In this document: one piece after another, positions 8,858 through 18,616 of the stretch
How the letters are laid out: every line of letters begins with the position of its first letter
How positions within the stretch are numbered: the stretch's first letter is position 1
The notes under the pieces: generated by a model
Seen by the model: the letters and a program-made list of their open reading frames with translations, nothing else
What the model was told of the DNA's origin: nothing
Database searches by the model: none
Assembly (NCBI RefSeq): GCF_002245495.1
Contig: NZ_NQJF01000003.1
Span: 186,001-250,000, forward strand
Direction of reading: 5' to 3'
Length of the DNA: 64,000 bases
Source: Oceanimonas baumannii
Lineage (GTDB): Bacteria > Pseudomonadota > Gammaproteobacteria > Enterobacterales > Aeromonadaceae
Made by a program: the position numbers and the translations under genes

Positions 8858-9541
8858 ATGCGTATTCTTGTGATTGAGGACACCATCCTGCTAGGTGAAG
8901 CCATTGCCGACCGGTTGCAGAAACTCGGGCATGGCACCGATCTTATCGGCAATGGCCGTCAGGCCGCCGATTGGCTGCGCCATCAACAGGTCGATCTGAT
9001 CATTCTGGATCTCAACCTGCCAGGCCTGAATGGCGATGCTCTGCTGGCCGAGCTGCGCCAGCGGAGAAACGTGACACCGGTATTGGTTCTTACCGCCCGG
9101 AATGGCATCGATGATCGTATCAAGTTGCTGGATCTCGGTGCCGACGACTACCTGGCCAAGCCCTTCGACTTTGGCGAGCTGGAAGCCCGGGTTCGCGCTC
9201 TGCTACGCCGGCAGCAGGGCTATGCTTCAGATATAAGCAAACACGGTAACCTGGTGTTCAACCGCACAGCCAAAACCGTCACAATCAATGGCGAGCCCTG
9301 TACTTTGGTCAACCGGGAGTTCCGGTTACTGGAGATTTTTCTCGGCGCGCTGGAGCGGGTAATGAGCAAAGAAGAGATCACCGACAAACTGTTCAATGCC
9401 GACGAAACTCCGTCTTCCAACACCATTGAGTTGTATGTGGCCAGGCTGCGCAAGAAGCTGGCGGGCAGCTCAGTGCATATTCAGACCCTCCGCGGCCTGG
9501 GCTATGTGGCCCATGTACAGCCCTCAGAAAACACACCATGA
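8858..9541 (+). CDS. tctD: OmpR-family response regulator (TctD-like)
   Basis: Receiver domain (residues 1-115) with acidic pair E7/D8, phospho-acceptor Asp51 in LIILDLNLPG, Thr in LVLTARNG and Lys in YLAKPFDFGEL, then a C-terminal winged helix (residues 125-225) with LVNREFRLLEIFLGALERVMS and the NTIELYVARLRKKL recognition region. 227 residues. ATG 8858 begins the receiver; an upstream in-frame start at 8762 would add an unlikely 32-residue leader. Its stop overlaps the kinase start. Probably activates the divergent tctCBA operon. Confidence 0.92.
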   Translation: MRILVIEDTILLGEAIADRLQKLGHGTDLIGNGRQAADWLRHQQVDLIILDLNLPGLNGDALLAELRQRRNVTPVLVLTARNGIDDRIKLLDLGADDYLAKPFDFGELEARVRALLRRQQGYASDISKHGNLVFNRTAKTVTINGEPCTLVNREFRLLEIFLGALERVMSKEEITDKLFNADETPSSNTIELYVARLRKKLAGSSVHIQTLRGLGYVAHVQPSENTP

Positions 9542-10935
9542 CGGACAAACCGCGCCATCCGGCACTGCGCCGTCGTCTGCTGACACTGAGTGGAATCATC
9601 CTGGTAAGCCTGGCATTACTCACTCTGGTGCTGATGCACGGCTATGCACGTAGAACCGCCGATAGCAGCTATGATCTGATGCTGGGTAGTGCCGTGCTGC
9701 AGCTGGGCCAGTCGGTACGCCGTACCAGCCAGGGCTTTACCGTAGATCTGCCAGTGGCGGCCTTTGCCACTCTGGCCCAGGCCCGGAACGATCGGGTATT
9801 TTACCGTATTAGTGTTAACGGCGACGTATTGACGGGCTATCCAGACTTGCCGGCTCCTCCCCCGCGTTCACTCTCTAAGCAGCCCCTGACGCAAGCCAGG
9901 CCTGACTTTTTTAACGTCATCTATCAAGGCGAACCAATCCGGGTGGCCAGGCTGTTCAGGCTTAATACGGAACGCTTGCCACCGGATGAAATCGTGATCG
10001 AGCTGGCCCAAACCCGACAGGCTCGTAATGCCATGGCTGACGACATGCTGCATCCGGCACTGGAACTGATGTTGGCAGTGCTGACTGTTGCCCTGGGTTT
10101 ACTATGGCTGGGCATCTACTATGCCTTTTCCCCCTTCCGGCAGCTGGCCCGGGCGCTCGAGCAACGCTCTCCCAAAGCACTCACCCCACTGGCACTACCA
10201 CTACCAAAAGAAACCCTGCCTCTGCTTGATACCATTAATCACTTTATCGCCCGCCAGCAGGAACTGCTGGAGCGGGTGGAATCCTATACATCAGTCGCCG
10301 CCCATCAGTTACGCACCCCTTTGGCCACCCTGCGTGCTCTGTGCGAAAACGCCCGGGACGAAACCGATGACGCCCGCCGGCAACAGCTACTGCATCAGCT
10401 GATTGAGCAATGCGACCAATTGTCGCTGACGGTGCGGCATTTGCTTAACCAAGCGATGCTGGATCACCGCTTTCATAGCCTGGAGCCTGAGCCGGTAGCG
10501 CTCAACGAGCTAACCCGCCGCGTATGCATGGAGCTGGCGGTGCAGGCTTTGCACCGAAGAGTAGAACTGGCGTTTGAGGCTGCACCAGCTGAGGTTCATA
10601 TTAAGGGAGATGCCTTTGCCCTCACCCAAATGCTCAACAACCTGATTGAAAACGCTGTGGCCCACAGTCCGGAACACGGCCTGGTGGAAATCGGCGTAGC
10701 AATGGATGGACGCATTTACATCCGCGATCAGGGGCCCGGCATTGCCGGTGATGAAAAGGAAAAAGTATTTGAGCGCTTTTACCGGGGAACAGCCAGCCGC
10801 CATCATGGCAGTGGCATGGGCATGGCCATCGCCCGGGACGTGGCCGAGCACCATCATGCTTACATTTATCTGGCCGACAATGTTCCCCATGGTCTGATGG
10901 TGGAAATTCGTTTTAACGCAGAGGCACTGTTATGA
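9538..10935 (+). CDS. tctE: Sensor histidine kinase (TctE-like)
   Basis: Inner-membrane kinase: first TM helix near residues 15-35, a periplasmic region to about residue 160, second TM (LELMLAVLTVALGLLWLGIYYAF), then HisKA with phospho-acceptor His256 in VAAHQLRTPLATLRAL, and HATPase with N box LNNLIENAVAHSPEHG, G1 DQGPGIAG, F box ERFYRG and G2 GSGMGMAIA. 465 residues. Overlaps the regulator by ATGA and the downstream binding protein likewise. Confidence 0.93.
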   Translation: MTDKPRHPALRRRLLTLSGIILVSLALLTLVLMHGYARRTADSSYDLMLGSAVLQLGQSVRRTSQGFTVDLPVAAFATLAQARNDRVFYRISVNGDVLTGYPDLPAPPPRSLSKQPLTQARPDFFNVIYQGEPIRVARLFRLNTERLPPDEIVIELAQTRQARNAMADDMLHPALELMLAVLTVALGLLWLGIYYAFSPFRQLARALEQRSPKALTPLALPLPKETLPLLDTINHFIARQQELLERVESYTSVAAHQLRTPLATLRALCENARDETDDARRQQLLHQLIEQCDQLSLTVRHLLNQAMLDHRFHSLEPEPVALNELTRRVCMELAVQALHRRVELAFEAAPAEVHIKGDAFALTQMLNNLIENAVAHSPEHGLVEIGVAMDGRIYIRDQGPGIAGDEKEKVFERFYRGTASRHHGSGMGMAIARDVAEHHHAYIYLADNVPHGLMVEIRFNAEALL

Positions 10936-11963
10936 ACTGGCGATACTGGTGTATGGCTCTGCTGTGCTCGCTGACCGCGCATGCGGAGCAAACGGTACAA
11001 CTGCCTGCACTGGATACTCAGCAACAGCAACTGGTACTCTACAGCGCTACCGATTATCAGCACATGGCACCACTGCTGCAGGCCTTTCAGCAACGCCGGC
11101 CCCATGTTGCCATTCATTTTGTGGATCTCAATTCCCAGCAACTGTACCAGAGGTTTCTCGATGAAGGCACCCACTCCCCGGCTGATTTGCTGCTGAGTTC
11201 AGCCATGGATCTGCAACTGAAACTGGTAAACGATGGTTATGCCCGCCCCTGGCGTTCCGAACGTACCGAAGCACTCCCCCCCGGCACCCACTGGCGTCAT
11301 GAATTATTTGCCATCACAGTAGAGCCGGTAGTGATGGTGTTCAACCGTACACAGCTGGCGGAGTATGCCCTGCCCCACAGCCGCCAGGAATTACTGGCCC
11401 TGCTTCGCCGGGATCCGGAACGCTTTCGAGGACGTATTCGCACCTATGATATCACTCAGAGCGGTGTGGGTTATCTGCTGGCTACCCAAGACAGCCAGCA
11501 GGGTGAAAGTTACGGCAGGCTGCTGGAAGCCTTTGGCGGACTGTCGGTGCTCTTGGGAGAAAGCAGTAACGAAATGCTCAATGACCTCATCGACGGCCGT
11601 GCCATACTGGGCTACAACCTGCTGGGATCCTACGTCAACGCCGCCATGGAAAAACACCCTCAACTGGTGGCCATTGCCCCTCATGATTACAGTCTGATCC
11701 TGATGCGTCTGGCACTTATCCCCCGCCAGGCAAAACACCCAAAGCTGGCTGGCGAGTTACTCGATTTTATGCTGTCCCCCGCAGGCCAGACCGCGTTAGC
11801 CGAGGGCGGCCTGCTGCCGCTGTTAACTCCCGATGCCGGGCTGACCATCATCCCACAAGGCCCGGTCACCCCCATTCCTCTGAGCCCGGCGCTGCTGCCA
11901 GCACTGGATCCGCTAGACAAACAAGGCTTTGTGCGCAGCTGGATTGATTCGCTGGCCCCCTGA
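10932..11963 (+). CDS. Periplasmic ABC-type solute-binding protein linked to the TctDE system
   Basis: Signal peptide (MNWRYWCMALLCSLTAHA) then an Fe3+/polyamine-type binding-protein fold: QLVLYSATDYQHMAPLLQAFQQRRP opens the first lobe, FAITVEPVVMVFNRTQL the hinge, and a C-terminal ADE-like LLDFMLSPAGQTALAEGG. 343 residues. No ABC permease or ATPase is next to it; instead its ATG overlaps the kinase stop. I infer that it serves as the ligand-sensing accessory of the kinase, as in other three-component TctDE-type systems, rather than in uptake. Confidence 0.82.
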   Translation: MNWRYWCMALLCSLTAHAEQTVQLPALDTQQQQLVLYSATDYQHMAPLLQAFQQRRPHVAIHFVDLNSQQLYQRFLDEGTHSPADLLLSSAMDLQLKLVNDGYARPWRSERTEALPPGTHWRHELFAITVEPVVMVFNRTQLAEYALPHSRQELLALLRRDPERFRGRIRTYDITQSGVGYLLATQDSQQGESYGRLLEAFGGLSVLLGESSNEMLNDLIDGRAILGYNLLGSYVNAAMEKHPQLVAIAPHDYSLILMRLALIPRQAKHPKLAGELLDFMLSPAGQTALAEGGLLPLLTPDAGLTIIPQGPVTPIPLSPALLPALDPLDKQGFVRSWIDSLAP

Positions 11964-11977
11964 ACCAGGGGCAAAAA

Positions 11978-12001
11978 AATGCCGGCCCGAAGGCCGGCAT
12001 T
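11978..12001 (-). terminator. Intrinsic terminator of hldE
   Basis: Perfect 10-bp stem AATGCCGGCC/GGCCGGCATT with a CGAA loop; on the minus strand it is followed by a T run (the A run 11973-11979). It lies between convergent genes and may also stop the rightward transcript weakly. Confidence 0.88.
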
Positions 12002-12023
12002 GCATTAGAGAGCCATCTCCCCC

Positions 12024-13448
12024 TCAGCGGGTACGAATAGCCTCGATAATGGCGGTGGTAGAACAGCCGTCTTCAAAATTGAGTACTGTCACCTCGCCGC
12101 CATTGGCAGTCACTTCGGCATAACCGGCGATGTCTTCGGGTTTATAATCGCCGCCTTTGACCAGAATATCAGGCAGCACACCGGCGATCAGCCGCTGGGG
12201 AGTATCTTCGGCAAAAGGCACCACCCAATCCACCGCGCCCAGCGCTTCCAGCACCGCCATGCGTCGTTCCACCGTATTGACCGGCCGGCCTTCGCCCTTC
12301 AGCGCCCGCACCGACTCATCGGTGTTCACCGCCACAATCAGCCGGTCCCCCAGTTTGCGGGCATTGTTAAGGTAAGACACATGGCCGGCATGCAGAATGT
12401 CAAAGCAACCATTGGTCATCACTATTTTTTCGCCACGGCGACGGGCTGCTTCAACGACAAATTTGAGTTGCTGTTCGCTGACTACCCCCATGCCCGATTC
12501 GGGTGCGCCGTACAGGGTATTAGCCAGCTCAATGGCGGAAACCGTGGATGTCCCCAGCTTACCGACCACAATGCCGGCGGCCACATTGGCCAGGGCGCAG
12601 GCTTCTTCCAAATTCAGACCCGCCGCCAGGCTGGTAGCCAGCGTGGCGATCACGGTATCGCCGGCACCGGTCACATCATAAACCTCGTGCGCACGAGCCG
12701 GCAGATGCAGCTCGCCCTCCTCCCGCCGGATCAGGGTCATACCATGTTCAGAGCGGGTCACCAGCAGCGCCTGCAGCTCAAAGCGTTTCACCAGCTCCCG
12801 GCCCCGCTCTACCAGCTCCTGTTCATCTTTTACTTTGCCCACCACGGCTTCAAACTCACTCATATTGGGGGTGAGCAAAGTCGCACCGCGGTATTTTTCA
12901 AACTCAGTGCCCTTGGGATCAACCAGAACCGGCACACCGGCCTCGGCTGCCGCCTTGATCAACTCCTGCACCCGGGCCAGAGCACCTTTGGCGTAGTCTG
13001 ACAATACCACCACACCGGCATCACTCAACGCTGCCTTGTGTTTGTCGGTCAGCGGCACCGCATCGTCGGCATTAAAGCCGTTCTCAAAATCCAGCCGCAG
13101 CAGCTGCTGGTTGCGGCTCATCACCCTGAGCTTGGTAATGGTAGGGTGGGTGGCGTGACGAACAAAATCACAGTCTACTCCTACCGCCAGCATGCGTTCC
13201 TGCAAGGCATCGGCAGCTTCATCGTTGCCGGTCAGCCCCAGCAGACGGGCTCCGGCTCCCAATGCCGCAGCATTCAGTGCGACGTTAGCAGCACCACCCG
13301 GGCGTTCTTCATTGTGCTCAACCTTGACCACAGGCACCGGGGCCTCGGGAGAGATGCGTCCGGTAGGACCCGACCAGTAACGGTCCAGCATCACATCCCC
13401 GACAACCAACACCCTGGCACTGTTAAATTCCGGCAGCTTGATCTTCAT
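12024..13448 (-). CDS. hldE: Bifunctional heptose 7-phosphate kinase / heptose 1-phosphate adenylyltransferase
   Basis: Makes ADP-heptose for the LPS inner core. N-terminal PfkB/ribokinase domain (residues 1-320) with [15 protein letters not shown] and the catalytic [16 protein letters not shown]-terminal nucleotidyltransferase (residues 340-474) with [16 protein letters not shown]. 474 residues, close to E. coli HldE (477). ATG 13448 is used; a longer frame to 13481 has no support. The ribosome binding site is weak. Ends in a strong terminator, and in E. coli glnE-hldE are neighbours; here lpxL sits between. Confidence 0.96.
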   Translation of the reverse strand: MKIKLPEFNSARVLVVGDVMLDRYWSGPTGRISPEAPVPVVKVEHNEERPGGAANVALNAAALGAGARLLGLTGNDEAADALQERMLAVGVDCDFVRHATHPTITKLRVMSRNQQLLRLDFENGFNADDAVPLTDKHKAALSDAGVVVLSDYAKGALARVQELIKAAAEAGVPVLVDPKGTEFEKYRGATLLTPNMSEFEAVVGKVKDEQELVERGRELVKRFELQALLVTRSEHGMTLIRREEGELHLPARAHEVYDVTGAGDTVIATLATSLAAGLNLEEACALANVAAGIVVGKLGTSTVSAIELANTLYGAPESGMGVVSEQQLKFVVEAARRRGEKIVMTNGCFDILHAGHVSYLNNARKLGDRLIVAVNTDESVRALKGEGRPVNTVERRMAVLEALGAVDWVVPFAEDTPQRLIAGVLPDILVKGGDYKPEDIAGYAEVTANGGEVTVLNFEDGCSTTAIIEAIRTR

Positions 13449-13577
13449 AGGCAAAGACTCTTTAACACGTGGAAAGAGCAAATAATATCACAGCCAACAC
13501 GGCCTTGGGGTCGCGGGTGGCCATTAACGCCGGAGTTCTTTAAAATCCGACCATTCTTCTTTGACTGGCGTTGTTAC

Positions 13578-14501
13578 ATGCAAACACACCGGCTTCCTTC
13601 TTTTCGTGCAGCGCTGCTGCATCCTCGCTTCTGGCCTGCCTGGCTGGGACTCGGCGTGCTTTGGCTGCTGGTTACCCTGTTGCCCTGGCGCGCCCAGATG
13701 GCGCTGGGCAGGACACTGGGCCGGCTGGCCATGACATTACTGAAGTCACGGGTAAAAGTGGCACGGCGCAACCTGGAACTGGCCCTGCCTGAACTGGGAG
13801 AAGCTGAACGTGAGCAGTTGCTGAAGGCTAACTTTGAAAGTGTGGGTTGCGCCCTCTTCGAAACCGGCATGGCCTGGTTCTGGCCCCACTGGCGTATGCG
13901 CGCGATCACCACCATGGACGGCACAGAACATGTGGATGCCGCCGTAAGTCAGGGCAGAGGCATGCTGTTACTGTCTGCCCACTTTCTGACTCTGGAGCTT
14001 AACGCCCGTCAGTTTGGCCTTTATCGCCCTGGTGTGGGGGTATATCGTCCGAACACCAATCCGGTGCTCGAATTTGCCCAGGTACATGGCCGCTGCCGTT
14101 CCAATAAATATCTGGTGGACCGGCTCGATATCAAAGGCATGCTCAAGGCCCTGCGCGCCGGAGATGCGCTCTGGTATGCACCGGATCATGACTATGGCCG
14201 CCACGCCAGTGTATTTGTGCCTTTCTTTGCCGTCGACCAGGCCGCCACCATCACTGGTACCGCCACCCTGGCCCGGGTGAAGAAAACCGCCACACTGCCC
14301 TGTTTTACCCTGCGTGAAGAAAACGGCTACCGGCTGCTCATCCAGGCTCCGCTGGAAAACTTTCCGGTGGGCGATGACGAAGCCGATGCGATCACGGGTA
14401 ACCAGGTGATTGAAGCGGCCATCCGCCGCGCTCCGGAGCAATATATGTGGTTGCACCGCCGGTTCAAGACCACTCCGGAAGGCGTCGCGTACCGCTACTG
14501 A
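13578..14501 (+). CDS. lpxL: Kdo2-lipid IVA lauroyltransferase
   Basis: Late acyltransferase of lipid A synthesis, single N-terminal membrane helix (FWPAWLGLGVLWLLVTLLPW) and a cytoplasmic-face catalytic domain. The HX4E catalytic motif is AHFLTLE (His135), which resembles LpxL rather than LpxM; YRPNTNPVLE and APDHDYG are further family blocks. 307 residues. ATG 13578 begins the family-typical MQTHRLPSF; a much longer upstream frame overlaps hldE antisense and is not real. Transcribed alone, divergent from hldE. Confidence 0.92.
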   Translation: MQTHRLPSFRAALLHPRFWPAWLGLGVLWLLVTLLPWRAQMALGRTLGRLAMTLLKSRVKVARRNLELALPELGEAEREQLLKANFESVGCALFETGMAWFWPHWRMRAITTMDGTEHVDAAVSQGRGMLLLSAHFLTLELNARQFGLYRPGVGVYRPNTNPVLEFAQVHGRCRSNKYLVDRLDIKGMLKALRAGDALWYAPDHDYGRHASVFVPFFAVDQAATITGTATLARVKKTATLPCFTLREENGYRLLIQAPLENFPVGDDEADAITGNQVIEAAIRRAPEQYMWLHRRFKTTPEGVAYRY

Positions 14502-14516
14502 AACAGTACTTAGCCA

Positions 14517-14555
14517 AACATCAGCCCCACGCGTTGCGTGGGGCTGATGTTTTTT
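14517..14555 (+). terminator. Bidirectional intrinsic terminator, lpxL/glnE
   Basis: 16-bp perfect stem (14517-14532 with 14536-14551, core CAGCCCCACGC) and GTT loop, followed by a T run on the plus strand and flanked by A residues that give a shorter T run for glnE. Confidence 0.9.
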
Positions 14556-14566
14556 GTATTACGGGC

Positions 14567-17437
14567 TTAGCGCATGGTTATCAGCCATTTATTCCAGCTT
14601 TGCTCAACCCACCCGCGTTCCCGGGTAAGCTCGGTATCAGGCACCCGGCCGGATTTATCCAGCAGGCTGAGGCGGTGCCCCCGGTCACGAATAGCACAGT
14701 AAGCCTGGCGCAACCGCTGGGACTCCTCTTCATCAAGCAAGCCCACTTCAACGGCCGTTTCCAGAATGCGCATGTTATCAGACCAGCGAACCAACTCCCC
14801 GTGCTGCCCGCTGTAAGCCAGCACCAGATACTGGGTCAGAAACTCGATATCAACCAGCCCACCCACCGACTGCTTGAGATGGAACTCCCCCGGGCCGGCC
14901 TTGATAAGGTGGGCCCGCATTTTTTCCCGCATTTCCGTGACGTCTTTGGCCAGCGCCTGACAGTCCCGGGGCTGAGCCAGAATACCGGCACGAATCCGGG
15001 AAAACTCGTCCCGCAGTATAGGCTCACCCACTATCAGGCGGCTGCGTACCAGCGCCTGGTGTTCCCAGGTCCAGGCATCTTTCTCAAGATAATTCCCATA
15101 GGCATCAAGCGGCGTCACCATCAGCCCGGCATTGCCGCTGGGCCGCAGCCGCATGTCCAGCTCATAGAGTACACCGCTGGCAGTACGGGTACTGAACAGA
15201 TGGATAATACGCTGCGCCAGACGCAGGTAGAACTGGCGACTGTCCAGACTTTTTTCACCATTGGTCTGGCCACTCAGACCGCTTTGATGCACAAACACCA
15301 GATCCAGATCCGAGCTGTAGGCCAGCTCAATCCCCCCCAGCTTGCCATACGCCACCACTCCAAAGCCCTTGTCACCGCTGCCGGCCAGCTGTGCCGGCAC
15401 GCCGTGACGGGCACTAATCTGGCACCAGGCCTGATTGACCACTTCTTCCACGATGGCTTCTGCCAGCCAGGTAAGGTGATCACTGACTTTCATCAGTGGC
15501 AGCGCACCGGCAATATCCGCCGCGGCGATCCGCAGCAACTGAATTTGCTTGAACTGGCGCAGAGCTTCCATCTGTTGCTCCACGTCATCCTCCGGCACCC
15601 GCAGTAAAAACTGGCGCAATTCATCCTTGTAGGCGTCCAGGGGAATGGGATTGTACAGCACCTGAGGTACCAGCAGCTCGTCCAGCAGAATGGGAAAGCG
15701 CGCCAGCTGCTCTGCCACCAGAGAACTAGCTTCGCACAAGCGAATGAGCTGGGTCAGTGCACCGGCATTTTCCACCAGCAGTTGCAGGTAAGCGGTACGG
15801 GTGGCGATTTGCAGCAACAGCTTCTGCAGGCGGGCAAACAGTATGCCGGGCGTGTCGGACTGACTGACTTTTTCCAGCAACACCGGCATCAGCTTTTCCA
15901 GCGCCTGACGCCCCTGAGGGCCCATGGCCCGTCGCGGGCACTCTTCCTTGAAGGCATTAAGTGCGCCGGCCAGCCGTGCCGCCTTGTCATCGGCCATCCC
16001 TTGCTCTTCCAGCAATGCGGCCAGTTCGCTTTCTTCCTCCCAGTCGGTTTGCCAGATATCGGACCAGATTTGGGCTACCCCCTCGTCTTCAGCCTCGGTG
16101 CTGTCGCCAATCAGCAGTTCAAACTGGCGATGCACCCGCTCCATGGCACCATGCAGGGTCGTCAGAAATGCGCTCCAGTCATGATGGCCGGTCAGCCAGG
16201 CCAGCCGGGCCTGATTGAGCTCGTCGTGCGGCAAGGTCTGTGTCTGTTGATCGGCAAAGGCCTGCAGATAGTTTTCCACCTTGCGCAAAAAGCGGTAACT
16301 CGCATGCAGCTCACCGGTGATCTCCGGCGTCAGCGCGCCGGCTTCACAGGCCGCCTGCAGAGCATCAGGCAAGTGCCGGACCTGCAGCGCCGGCTCCCGC
16401 CCGCCACGGATCAGCTGAAACACCTGCGCGATAAACTCCACCTCCCGAATACCGCCGGCACCCAGCTTGATGTTGTCTTTCAGGCCCTTGCGACGTACTT
16501 CAGCGGCAATCATGGCCTTCATCTGACGCAGCGAATCGATCACCCCAAAGTCGATATAACGACGAAAGACAAAGGGCTTGAGCATGGCCCGCAGCTCGGC
16601 GGTATATTCCCCCTCATCATTGAGAATGCGCGCCTTGACCATGGCATAGCGCTCCCAGGTGCGGCCATGGTGCTGGTAATAATCTTCCATGGCGGTAAAA
16701 CTCACCGCCAGTGGCCCCGACTCACCAAAGGGCCGGAGCCGCATGTCCACCCGGTACACCTGACCATCTATGGTGGTCTGATTAAGGGCGTTCACCAGCT
16801 TTTGCCCGAGGCGAATAAAAAACTGCTGGTTGGCCAGCTCCCGCCGCCCGCCTTGGGTCACTCCATTGTGGGGAAAGGTAAAGATAAGATCGATATCAGA
16901 AGACAGGTTAAGCTCTCCCCCGCCCAGTTTGCCCATGCCGAGGATCAGCATGGGCACCGCGTTGCCCTCGGCATCGGTGGGGGTACCCAACTCGGTGCAT
17001 TGCCGCCGGTACAGCCAGCGATAACTTTCTACAATCAACGCATCGGCCAGTGCCGAGATATGCACAAAGCTCTCTTCTACCTCTGCACCCAGTAACATTT
17101 CCCGCCAGGCAATCAACAGCAGCTCACGCCGCCGGTACTGACGCAGTATCCGCATCATGGCAGCTTCATCATTGACTTCGCCGAGAGCGGCAGCCAGTTC
17201 CGGCTGATAGCGAGCGGCACGCTCCGTATTAAACAGGTCTCGCTCATCCTCAAGCTCCAGCGCCAGTTCGGGCTGACGGCACAGGCTGTCGGCAGCAAAG
17301 TCGCTGCAGGCAAACAACTGCTTCAGACGATCAACACGCTCGGCGTGCAATCCGGACAGCACACCGGCTGCGCGTTCCTCAAAAAGAGACCAGTGTTTTT
17401 CAGCCTGAGCGGCCATCGGCGCGGGCATTACAGACAT
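14567..17437 (-). CDS. glnE: Glutamine synthetase adenylyltransferase / deadenylase
   Basis: Covalently switches glutamine synthetase off (adenylylation) and on (deadenylylation) under PII control. Two nucleotidyltransferase domains are visible: N-terminal deadenylase with GMGKLGGGELNLSSDIDLIF (about residue 170) and C-terminal adenylylase with YGKLGGIELAYSSDLDLVF (about residue 700), each followed by a GlnD-type helical domain. 956 residues, against 946 in E. coli. ATG 17437 has AAGGA seven bases upstream; the TTG two codons earlier does not. Confidence 0.97.
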   Translation of the reverse strand: MSVMPAPMAAQAEKHWSLFEERAAGVLSGLHAERVDRLKQLFACSDFAADSLCRQPELALELEDERDLFNTERAARYQPELAAALGEVNDEAAMMRILRQYRRRELLLIAWREMLLGAEVEESFVHISALADALIVESYRWLYRRQCTELGTPTDAEGNAVPMLILGMGKLGGGELNLSSDIDLIFTFPHNGVTQGGRRELANQQFFIRLGQKLVNALNQTTIDGQVYRVDMRLRPFGESGPLAVSFTAMEDYYQHHGRTWERYAMVKARILNDEGEYTAELRAMLKPFVFRRYIDFGVIDSLRQMKAMIAAEVRRKGLKDNIKLGAGGIREVEFIAQVFQLIRGGREPALQVRHLPDALQAACEAGALTPEITGELHASYRFLRKVENYLQAFADQQTQTLPHDELNQARLAWLTGHHDWSAFLTTLHGAMERVHRQFELLIGDSTEAEDEGVAQIWSDIWQTDWEEESELAALLEEQGMADDKAARLAGALNAFKEECPRRAMGPQGRQALEKLMPVLLEKVSQSDTPGILFARLQKLLLQIATRTAYLQLLVENAGALTQLIRLCEASSLVAEQLARFPILLDELLVPQVLYNPIPLDAYKDELRQFLLRVPEDDVEQQMEALRQFKQIQLLRIAAADIAGALPLMKVSDHLTWLAEAIVEEVVNQAWCQISARHGVPAQLAGSGDKGFGVVAYGKLGGIELAYSSDLDLVFVHQSGLSGQTNGEKSLDSRQFYLRLAQRIIHLFSTRTASGVLYELDMRLRPSGNAGLMVTPLDAYGNYLEKDAWTWEHQALVRSRLIVGEPILRDEFSRIRAGILAQPRDCQALAKDVTEMREKMRAHLIKAGPGEFHLKQSVGGLVDIEFLTQYLVLAYSGQHGELVRWSDNMRILETAVEVGLLDEEESQRLRQAYCAIRDRGHRLSLLDKSGRVPDTELTRERGWVEQSWNKWLITMR

Positions 17438-17568
17438 CAGCAATTCCTTCTGTTCGGCGGGAATCCCCAGATTATCACCCTATCTGATTTTGTGGTACGG
17501 CCGTGGTGCTTGCGAAGGCAGGGCCGGCTGATTTAGGCTGTAGCCGACTTATTATGTCAGGATACTTC

Positions 17569-17982
17569 ATGGAACTATCACTTATCGGTCGCCATCTGGA
17601 ACAGTTGGGTGAGGCGTCCACTACCGGCTTTACCTTTCAGTGCTACCCCATCCCCGGTGAGGTGGAGGTGCTCAGGGTCATGGTCGACGGGCGGGAAGAA
17701 CTGCCCCTGTTTATTTCCGTGTCTGACGATCAGATCTTGTGCATCAGCTATTTATGGGATGAGAGCCAGGTTGATCCAAACCGGCGACAGGCCATGCTGG
17801 AAGCCATGCTCGATATGAATATTCCCATGCCCCTGTCGGCCTTTGCCCGGCTGGATGACTGGTATGTGGTGTTTGGCGCGCTGTCGCTGAACTCGTCGCT
17901 GGCCGACCTTGAGCATGAACTGGCAGTACTGAGTGACAACTGCCTAGAAGTAATCGAAGACATGGCGGAATTTTTGTTGTGA
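17569..17982 (+). CDS. yjfI: DUF2170 protein, YjfI-like
   Basis: 137-residue acidic protein of the DUF2170 family. Seen: LRVMVDGREELPLFISVSDD, LCISYLWDESQVDPNRR and FARLDDWYVVFGALS, the usual conserved blocks. E. coli yjfI starts an operon with yjfJ, a PspA/IM30 relative, so a role in envelope stress or membrane maintenance is likely but unproven. ATG 17569 follows AGGA with six bases spacing. Ten bases separate it from the next gene. Confidence 0.8.
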   Translation: MELSLIGRHLEQLGEASTTGFTFQCYPIPGEVEVLRVMVDGREELPLFISVSDDQILCISYLWDESQVDPNRRQAMLEAMLDMNIPMPLSAFARLDDWYVVFGALSLNSSLADLEHELAVLSDNCLEVIEDMAEFLL

Positions 17983-17992
17983 GGGCGCAACG

Positions 17993-18616
17993 ATGAGCGT
18001 ATTAGGTCAGGTGCTGCGCAGCCTGCAGAATGAACAGGACGGCAGTCTCAATCCGGAGCAGGTATGCCTGCAACTGGTGCAAAGCTGCCGCCACGCCGAG
18101 CAACATATGCAGGGCCTGGAGCGCCAGTACGAGCAGTTAAAAGCGGAGCTTGCCGATGCCCGTCTGGCCGGAGCCGGACAGCAACATCAGCACCAGATAC
18201 TGGAAGCCGAAGTGCTGGCAGCACTGGATAACAATCAGGAGCTGGCCGCCCGACTGGCACAGGATCTGGCAACACTGGAAAATGAGCAGGCCGTCCACGC
18301 CGGCCGACTTGCTCATGGTGAAAAGCGGCTGGAATATTATCGCCGGCGCTGGCATGAAGCCGAGCGTCACTATCACGACCTGTGCCGCCAGCTGGCCATG
18401 GCCAATACCACCCTCTGTGTGCGCCAGACCATGGCCGCTATTCGAGAGCATCCAGAGGTTACGCTGGTTAACGCCAAGCAGGCGCTGGCCCATATCCGGG
18501 CCCGGGAGCAGCAACAGTGTCATGACGAGCCGGAGCCTCCGGCAGATCACCGCGGCCGGCATAGTGCTGATGAAATACTGGCACGGCTGCAGCAACAACG
18601 GAATGCGCGTCCATGA
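17993..18616 (+). CDS. Coiled-coil protein, possibly PspA-like
   Basis: 207 residues, almost entirely heptad-like helix: long runs such as LEAEVLAALDNNQELAARLA and LENEQAVHAGRLAHGEKRLE, no membrane helix, charged low-complexity tail. I do not recognise the sequence with confidence. Its position directly after a yjfI-type gene and its length match the YjfJ/PspA slot of E. coli, which is why I suggest an IM30-like membrane-binding role. It overlaps the next gene by ATGA. Confidence 0.6.
   Translation: MSVLGQVLRSLQNEQDGSLNPEQVCLQLVQSCRHAEQHMQGLERQYEQLKAELADARLAGAGQQHQHQILEAEVLAALDNNQELAARLAQDLATLENEQAVHAGRLAHGEKRLEYYRRRWHEAERHYHDLCRQLAMANTTLCVRQTMAAIREHPEVTLVNAKQALAHIRAREQQQCHDEPEPPADHRGRHSADEILARLQQQRNARP

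Noticed and set aside
13038-13577. N-terminal extension of LpxL
   Set aside because: The extension runs antisense through hldE; the family start and membrane helix begin at 13578.
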